Shown: piece after piece, positions 57,443 through 64,000 of the stretch
Position numbering within the stretch: the first letter of the stretch is position 1
Layout: each line of letters starts with the position of its first letter
DNA from: Orobanche coerulescens
Taxonomy: Eukaryota > Streptophyta > Magnoliopsida > Lamiales > Orobanchaceae
Length of the DNA: 64,000 nt
NCBI GenBank assembly: GCA_033398695.1
Contig: CM065809.1
Location: 88,331,644 to 88,395,643 of the forward strand
Direction of reading: 5' to 3'
Notes under the pieces: model-generated
Told to the model about the DNA's origin: nothing
What the model saw: the letters and a program-made list of their open reading frames with translations, nothing else
Database searches by the model: none
Position numbers and translations under genes: made by a program

Positions 57443-58020
57443 TTCTGCAAGATAGACGTTTTCTTAGTGTATTGAGAATTCAAAGGATTTTCTGCTATGT
57501 AAATTAGGGTTTTCGAAATTTTGGTGAAGGTAAAGTGAAAGGGTTTTCCGTCCTTATAAGGAAAATGAAACGATGCTGTAATTAAATAATCATTTATTTT
57601 AATCGGTGGTCCACCTTTTGAGATCCCTTTTTAAAATTCAAATTTTAATCGGTGCTCCAGGTTTTGAGTTTGAAAATAGACGGTTGGATTTTAATTTATC
57701 ACAGTGGAGGTCGATTGAACCTGTGATTGCCACGTGTATTTTTAAAGCTTATAGTATTATGCCACTTGTGATCCAAAAATAATATGATACTATTTAAATA
57801 AATAGCAGATAATAATATAATATTTAGAAGTCGGTTAGGTTTAGAAAACTTAGCTGGTTGACCGTTGACCGTTGACTGCTCTGCATCAAGTGAGTTGACT
57901 CCTTTGACTTCTCGCCTGTGGTTTTGATCAGCTAGGTTCCTTCGTCCTTCGTCTTCTTGTCTGCACCAGGTAGGATCAGATTCCTATGATCATCTAGGTC
58001 CGTCCTTCGTCTGATCTGTT
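57443..58020 (-). other. Spacer between H pol and ORF3
   Basis: About 580 bp, AT-rich at 57540-57840, with no ORF that resembles a protein. It could hold the leader or an internal promoter of ORF3; TTATTATATTATTATCTG-like AT runs on the minus strand are not specific enough to call a TATA box. Confidence 0.55.
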
Positions 58021-59462
58021 TCAGCTAGCTTTTTCTTCTGTACTAGATTCCCAATCTAGTAAACCAAGTTCTCTGCTCAGCTCCAAAAACCTTTCTTCTG
58101 GCAAAGGTTTGGTGAAGATATCAGCAATTGGGTAGTCTGTGCTGACTCTTTCAACTCTGACTCTCTTGTTAAGCATGTGATCTCTGATGAAGTGATGCTT
58201 AACATCAATGTGCTTGGTCCTTGAATGCAATACCGGGTTGTTGGTTATTGCCATAGCACTGTTGTTGTCACACCAGATAGGATCTTCATTGGCAATGATG
58301 TTGTAGTCCCTCAGCTGTTGTCTGATCCATAAGATCTAGCCACAACAACTACCTGCAGCTAGGTATTCTGACTCTGTGGTGGAGATAGAGTTAGAAACCT
58401 GCTTCTTCCGAACAGGGATATCACCGATTCTAGGAATTAGCACGTTCCACTAGTGCTTTTCCTATTAATTTTGCATCCTGCGAAATCTGCATCTGAATAT
58501 CCTGATAGCTCGAAGTTATCGTCCTTAGGATACCATAGTCCAACATTGACTGTAGACTTAAGGTATTTAATTATTCTCTTGGATGCATCTTGGTGCGACT
58601 GCTTTGGCTTGGATTAAAATCGCGCGCATACTCCTACGGCATAAGATATATCTGGTCTGCTTGCAGTGAGGTATAGCAATGATCCAATAACTCCTCTATA
58701 GTGGGTTAAATCCACTGATATGCCTCCCTCATCTGCATCTAGGTGAGTACTTGTGCTCATAGGAATTCTTGCTGGTTTGGCTGATTCCATTCCAAATCTC
58801 TTGATGAGGTCTCGGGTATATTTGGCTTGATTGATGAAAATTCTATTTTCCATCTGCTTGACTTGTAATCTAAGAAAGAAGTTAGGCTTTACCATCATAC
58901 TTATCTCAAACTCTCCTTGCATGAGGTTTGAGAATTTCTCACACAGCTCTGGGTTGGTTGAGCCAAATATAATGTCATTCACATATATCTGAACTATTAA
59001 TATGTGGCCTTCGTGCTCCACTCTGAATAAGGTCTTGTCCACTTTCCCTTTGCAGAAACCGTTCTTCTCAAGAAATACAGATAAGGTTTCATACCAGGCT
59101 CTTGGTGCTTGCTTAAGTCCATATAGAGCTTTCAACAGCTTGTAGAATGTGTCTCCTTTGACAAATCCTGGGGGTTGCTCCACATAGACTTCTTATTCTA
59201 GGATTCCATTAAGGATTGAACTTTTTACATCCATCTGATAGACTTCAAAATCCTTGAATGCAGCATATGCGAGGAATAGTCTGATGGCTTCTAGTCTTGC
59301 AACAGGTGCATAGGTTTCATCAAAATCTATTCCTTCACACTGTGCATATCCTTTAGCAACAAGTCTGGCTTTATTCCTAACAACAGCTCCATCTTCGTCG
59401 CTTTTGTTTTTGTACACCCATTTAGTGCCAATAACCTTCTTATGATTTGGTCTGTCTGTTAG
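58021..59462 (-). pseudogene. Element H pol: RT and RNase H
   Basis: Minus strand. [48 protein letters not shown], then an in-frame TAA (59193-59195) and VEQPPGFVKGDTFYKLLKALYGLKQAP. The catalytic box reads IYVNDIIFG; Asn (58977-58979) replaces the first Asp of YVDD. RNase H is frameshifted between 58613 and 58255; its end is SRTKHIDVKHHFIRD and TDYPIADIFTKPLPEERF. The stop is at about 58021. C interrupts RT upstream at 59463. Confidence 0.88.
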
Positions 59463-61157
59463 TGTAACACCCCAAACTAGGCGGATATTATAGTGCCGTG
59501 AATCCCCGACTGGGACCCACCAGGCGAATGAAAATGATGAATTAAATAATATAATTGTAGTAACGAACCACATTATATTACCAAGTACTCCGATGAGGAG
59601 TTTAAGTACAACACACCAGGACAATACTGAATACTAGTATATTTTATATGAAGATAAAATACACAACACTGAATGAAACGGAGTATCCAAATGAAAGTCT
59701 GCAGCGGAAATTAAAGGACAACAACATGAATAACTGAAAGATCGGGGCCCCCTACTAGTATCACTGGGACTCCTCGCCGTCAACATGCTATTCCCGTGCT
59801 TTTGCCTTGCCATGACCTGAAAAACAATATCCCCAAACGGGGTCAGTTATACAGAACAACAATCCTCAAGAGTTGAATAAACACAATCATATATATGTAG
59901 TATAAACCACAAGTTCGATCAAAATGAATCGGTTAGATTATAACCCAATCTTGTTGAAAACATACGCAATCAAACATGCCGTAGGAATCAACTAACAGTA
60001 CGGCTCAAAGGGTGGCGCCACACTACGCCTGGGATGGAAATGTGTCCGTGCACAAGCCACCAACGAGCATCGATCAAATACACGTGTGGTCTTGTACCTA
60101 ATCAGTCTCACGAAGCAATCGACTCGTGTGCACAGTCCAATGTGAGGCCAACAACCAACACACGACATAAATGTGCCCGACATGAAAATCCTACACATAC
60201 CAACCGGCACGCCAGTATGACCCGGAATGCCACGATATAAAAAAAGTGACATCGGAAACGAATAATGACTTTCCGAGATGAAATGATAGTGAAATGAATG
60301 ATAGCTCAATGAGATGATTGGAACCGTCGTTCCTTGTGACTGAAGTGATTAAATGACAATGACAAGTTTTGATACGGTTAACAAAATGATGAATGAGTTA
60401 TGATTATGAATGAACAACAACAAAAGGAAATGAATATCCTTTTAACTGAGTAAGAATCAACTTACACAACACCGGTGACAATTATCCTTCCACGAACAAC
60501 GTCCTAATTGAGATATCGGTCGCTCGAACAACCTTGAATTATACAATATCCAACAACCCGTTCAATATACGAATCAAACACGAATATAACGAACTCAAAA
60601 CGTCGATACGATTAAACCAAGTTCATTGGGGCATTATATCGAATACGTTGTGGCCAAACTCCGATTGTTTACAATCAAATCTCAATATGCCATTATCAAA
60701 TCCCCCAAGAAGTGTTTCAAACCAACAAACATCTTCCAAATGATCAATAATCCAAAATGAATATCCGAAAACGTGATTATAACGACAATTAATCGAAAAC
60801 CCCCAATTTCAACTCGATATTCAAAGTGTTCTTGAATAATCCCTCAATAATCCAATGAATCCTTATACAAACTCATAATCATATACATATCCCTTCATAT
60901 AACCTGATTATAACGTCCAAAACATCATATCTCAACACAAAATCGAAATCCAAGATGTTGAAGAAATTACCTCTTGAAGATCCAACCACTTCGATCCGAT
61001 GAACACGAGTTAAAACGAGTATCCAAGCTTCCCAAATGAATGAAGATGATGAAGATTACACACTCAAATGATTGATGATGGCAAAATCTCTCCCTCAACC
61101 CTCTCTCGGATAAAAGTTGGAGAAATGAAGAAATGAGGAAAAATGTCCCGGCCAAAT

Positions 61158-61166
61158 CCTTATATA
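61158..61166 (-). promoter_or_regulatory. TATA-like box in C LTR
   Basis: TATATAAGG on the minus strand, about 11 bp downstream of the last palindrome of the array. Same layout as in D (TTATATAAGG). Confidence 0.65.
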
Positions 61167-61176
61167 CTGCCGGAAG

Positions 61177-61750
61177 TTACGGCCGTAACTCGGCCCTCTT
61201 ACGGCCGTAACATTCCAGGTCAACGGCCTTACGGCCGTAACCGGCCAACTCGTACGGCCGTAACTCGGCTTCGTCCAAAAGCCTGCCGATAGACTTACGG
61301 CCGTAACCGCTCCTGAGTTACGGGCGTAACTCGCCTTCATCAAAAACATCTGCCGACATCCTTACGGCCGTACCCGCACTCCTTACGGGCGTAACTCGGA
61401 TGATACGGCCGTATCCGGCCAAACTTACGGGCATAAGCACCCCTCGTCGAAAATGACCAGGCACCTTGCCTGCAGCGTACGACCTTATCCGGCCAAGCCT
61501 TACGGCCGTATCTCCCTCGACTTACGGCCGTATGCCGCAACCCTTACGGCCGTAACTCGCCTTCGGCCAAAAACGCCTGGGCACCCTGCTCGACACGTAC
61601 GGCCGTAATCGGCCAAACCTTACGGCCGTACCTGCTCAACTTACGACCGTATTCCGAAAACTTACGGCCGTAAGTCCCGTTCATCCAAAATGGCCTGACA
61701 TAAACGAACCCTTGTTACGGCCGTAACCTACAATCCTTACGGCCGTAACT
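61177..61750 (-). repeat. Palindrome array in C LTR (TTACGGCCGTAA type)
   Basis: Fifteen exact ACGGCCGT cores and at least five variants (ACGGGCGT, ACGACCGT) in 574 bp. Full 12-bp palindromes stand at 61177-61188, 61199-61210 and 61229-61240, among others; ATACGGCCGTAT also occurs. Spacers of about 10-45 bp repeatedly contain CGGCCAA, TCGTCCAAAA or CATCAAAAAC. It lies in U3, immediately upstream of the TATA-like box. Confidence 0.95.
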
Positions 61751-62133
61751 CAATGCTGGACATGGTGAAAAATCCGACAACTCCGATTCCTCGCTACGAC
61801 TGATGAATGCTCCGACAATTCATACGAATTTGAAAGTGAACAGGTCCAACACATGCCAAAAAAGATACTCCCAGTACAAGACTACCAATCCCGATGAAAA
61901 TGATAATATTCCCGTCTCGATCTATAAACGGAGATGAAAAGACGATCGGTAACTGATATACGATTACAACGTACCAACAGTGAACGAAATGAATGAATCA
62001 TGAATGATGAGTGATTAATAATGAGTGAAGTTTACTGAATGATAATTACTGACTGATTAATATTGAATAAAAATGAATGAAATTCAACCGGGTATTACAT
62101 ACTCCCCCCTTAAAAAGAGTTTCGTCCTCGAAA

Positions 62134-64000
62134 CTAAGGGTCAAACAGCTCGGGATAATTCTCCCGCATATTCTCCTCGGTTTCCCAAGTGGCCTCTTCG
62201 ACTCCGTGTCTAGACCACTGAATCTTGACCAAAGGGATCGTCTAGTTCCTCAACTGTTTGATTCGCCGCCCTAAAACTCATACAGGACGTTCCTCGTATG
62301 AATGATCATCCGCGATCTCGATTTCGTCGAATTGAAGTATGTGACTCGGGTCGACAACATACTTCCGCAACTGAGAGACGTGAAACACATAATGAATTCG
62401 GCTTAACGCCGGAGGTAAAGCCAAACGATAAGCTAGCCCGCCTATTCCTTCCAAAATCTCAAACGGTCCAATAAATCTCGGACTCAACTTCCCCCGTTTC
62501 CGAAGCGGAAAATACCCCGACTCGGGGAACCCTTGATCAAAACGTGGTCCTCCGTCTCGAACTCTAGTGGTCGACGACGATTGTCTGCATAAGATTTCTG
62601 TCGACTATGAGCGGTCAACAAACGACTCTTGATCAAAGCTACCTTCCCACGGGCGGCTATAAGCATATCGGGCTCGGTGCCGATTGATTCTGACAAGTTA
62701 TCCCAACACAAAGGAGATCGACAATGACGACCGTACAAGGCCTCGTAAGGTGCCATCTTAATGGAAGTATGCCAACTATTATTATACGTGAACTCGATCA
62801 ATGGTAGTTGGGCTTCCCAATCGTCTTTCCAATCGAGGACGCATGCCCTCGACATGTCCTCTAATGTCTGTATAGTCCTCTCTGATTGTTCGTCGGACTG
62901 AGGATGAAAGGCGGTACTGAGATTGAGCTGAGTTCCCATAACACGATGAACTGATTTCCAAAAATGAGACACAAATTGTCCGTCACGATCGAAAACGATA
63001 CTCTTGGGGTTACCGTGCAGTCTCACTATCTCCTTGATGAACGACTGGGCCAGTCTCTCGGGACCCCACGTATCCTTGATCTCAAGGAAATGAGCTGATT
63101 TAGTTAAGCGGTCCACAATCACCCAGATCGTATTCATGCCACGACGACTCGTCGGCAAACTCATGATGAAATCCATAGAAATGTCTTCCCACTTCCATTC
63201 TGGAATAAGGAGAGGTTTCAGCATACCCGCCGGTCGCTGATGTTCAATCTTGACTTGTTGACAGGTTAAGCATCTCGAAACAAATTCTGTGACTTCTCGC
63301 TTCATATTACTCCACCAGTAATTTTGTTTCAAGTCCTTGTACATCTTGCTAGACCCCGGATGAACAGAATAAGGGGTAGCATGAGCTTCTCTCAAAATCG
63401 AGTTTTTCAACTCGTCATTGGCCGGTACGCACAACCGATTCTTAAATCTCAAAAGTCCATCATCGTGGACCACGAATCCAGGGGCTTTTCCCCTGAGCCA
63501 CATCCTCACGGATGCGCGACAATGCTGGGTCTGAACCCTGATTCTCCCTGATTTTCTCCTCAAGTGACGATGAAATCTCTAACATACAAAGCTGTCCCTG
63601 AATTCGCTGAAGCCAGACTTCGATCTCGGGTCTAAGAAATTCCTGCTGAAGCTCCTTCTGAACTATTAAACGAGCAAGCATCTGCTCCAGGACGGACTTA
63701 CGACTCAAGGCGTCAGCGACCACGTTCGTCCTGCCCGGGTGGTAAAGGATCTCGATATCATAATCTTTGATTAGTTACAACCACCGCCTATGTCGCATAT
63801 TTAACTCCTTCTGAGTAAATATATACTTTAAACTCTTGTGATCAGTGAAGATCTGACAGGTGACGCCATAAAGGTAACGACGCCAAATTTCCAACGCGAA
63901 ACCCACGGCTGCTAGATCCAGGTCGTGGGTCGGATAATTAAACAGCTAATCCGAGGAAACTTCGGATTTCCTTAACATCTTTCGGAGGTTGCCAATCTCG
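62134..64000 (-). pseudogene. Element C pol: RT end, RNase H, integrase, chromodomain
   Basis: Minus strand, from the edge. The end of RT (PPKDV-like and RSFLGLA in shifted frames) runs directly into [12 protein letters not shown], so the first part of RNase H is deleted near 63940. Then [28 protein letters not shown], integrase with HHCC (EAHATPYSVHPGS ... CLTCQQVK) and core residues in DISMDFIMSL, FDRDGQFVSHF and QSERTIQTLEDM, GPF ([12 protein letters not shown]), and chromodomain (VKIQWSRHGVEEATWETEE), stop at 62134-62136. Frame changes near 63490 and 62490 and two stops before the chromodomain make it inactive. Confidence 0.92.

Larger units (their letters stand above)
52726..59462 (-). 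mobile_element. Element H: Sirevirus-like copia element with long third ORF
   Basis: Minus strand, 3' LTR 52726-54114, polypurine tract, ORF3 (57442-54359), spacer, then RNase H and RT (58021-59462) up to the insertion of C. Upstream pol, gag and the 5' LTR lie beyond C, outside the window. The LTR end TCTATTCACCCCCC...CTCTAGA, the copia-type RT and an extra ORF between pol and the 3' LTR are Sirevirus features. Inserted in G; 52721-52725 GTAGG would be one target duplicate. Confidence 0.85.
59463..62099 (-). repeat. Element C 3' LTR
   Basis: 2637 bp. Aligns with the B LTR from 59463 to about 61140 (including the GTGTCCGTGCACAAGCC block near 60043) and again near its right end. TATATAAGG at 61158-61166 on the minus strand lies at the downstream edge of the palindrome array. 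Next to the LTR, the minus strand has CTCTTTTTAAGGGGGGAG, the polypurine tract. Confidence 0.93.
59463..64000 (-). mobile_element. Element C: Tekay/Del-like chromovirus, 3' half
   Basis: Minus strand. 3' LTR 59463-62099, polypurine tract, then pol from the chromodomain back to the RT/RNase H border at the window edge. LTR ends TGTAACACC...CGGGTATTACA (plus strand). It is inserted in the RT gene of H; the left flank is GTTAG. Same LTR family as B. Confidence 0.92.

Overview
The window is plant nuclear DNA made almost entirely of LTR retrotransposons inserted into one another; I see no host gene, tRNA, rRNA or CRISPR array. The plant call rests on Ty1-copia and Ty3-gypsy families with primer sites for plant initiator-Met tRNA (TGGTATCAGAGC) and Asp tRNA (TGGCGCCGTTGCCGGGGA), a Sirevirus-like element, an Athila-like element, Tekay/Del-like chromoviruses and a CRM-like (centromeric) chromovirus. 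The species cannot be named from this; a dicot pericentromere or other heterochromatin is my inference.

Layout (letters are mine). A (1-8058, copia, minus) sits in B (8059-11012, Tekay-like, minus). B sits in the 3' LTR of D (11013-48764, minus, very long LTRs, almost no internal region). E (12074-36539, copia, plus, same family as A) sits in D's short internal region, flanked by the 5-bp duplication ATACT. J (12965-18821, Tekay-like, minus, duplication GTTCT) sits in E's 5' LTR. K (24273-33382, Athila-like, plus, duplication GTGTC) sits in E's pol gene. F (41226-48722, CRM-like, plus, duplication TAAAA) sits in D's 5' LTR. D sits in I (48765-50133, end of a Sirevirus-like LTR, plus), and I sits in G (50134-52725, an old copia fragment related to A and E, minus). 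H (52726-59462, Sirevirus-like with a very long third ORF, minus) also sits in G, and C (59463-64000, Tekay-like, minus, same LTR family as B) sits in H's pol.

No element is intact. F is the best preserved, but its coding frame is broken and its RT catalytic motif reads YFED. H reads YVND at the same site. J and C have internal deletions. K carries gag and protease but no RT, RNase H or integrase, and instead carries a second gene with its own apparent upstream region and 5' UTR intron. D keeps a primer site and a polypurine tract but has only about 0.39 kb between 4.4-kb LTRs.

The most striking feature is not a gene. Seven of the elements carry arrays of short, CpG-rich, near-perfect palindromes placed every 20-50 bp: GTGCCGCGGCAC in B and K, TTACGGCCGTAA in C, TAGCGTGCGCTA in D and J, GACACGGCCGTGTC in A, and a weaker GGCCGCC-rich block in E. 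In C, D, J and the LTRs of K the array lies just upstream of a TATA-like box, that is in U3. B and C belong to one LTR family yet hold different palindromes at the matching place, while the unrelated B and K hold the same one. This looks like a swappable promoter-proximal cassette used by many retrotransposon families of this genome.
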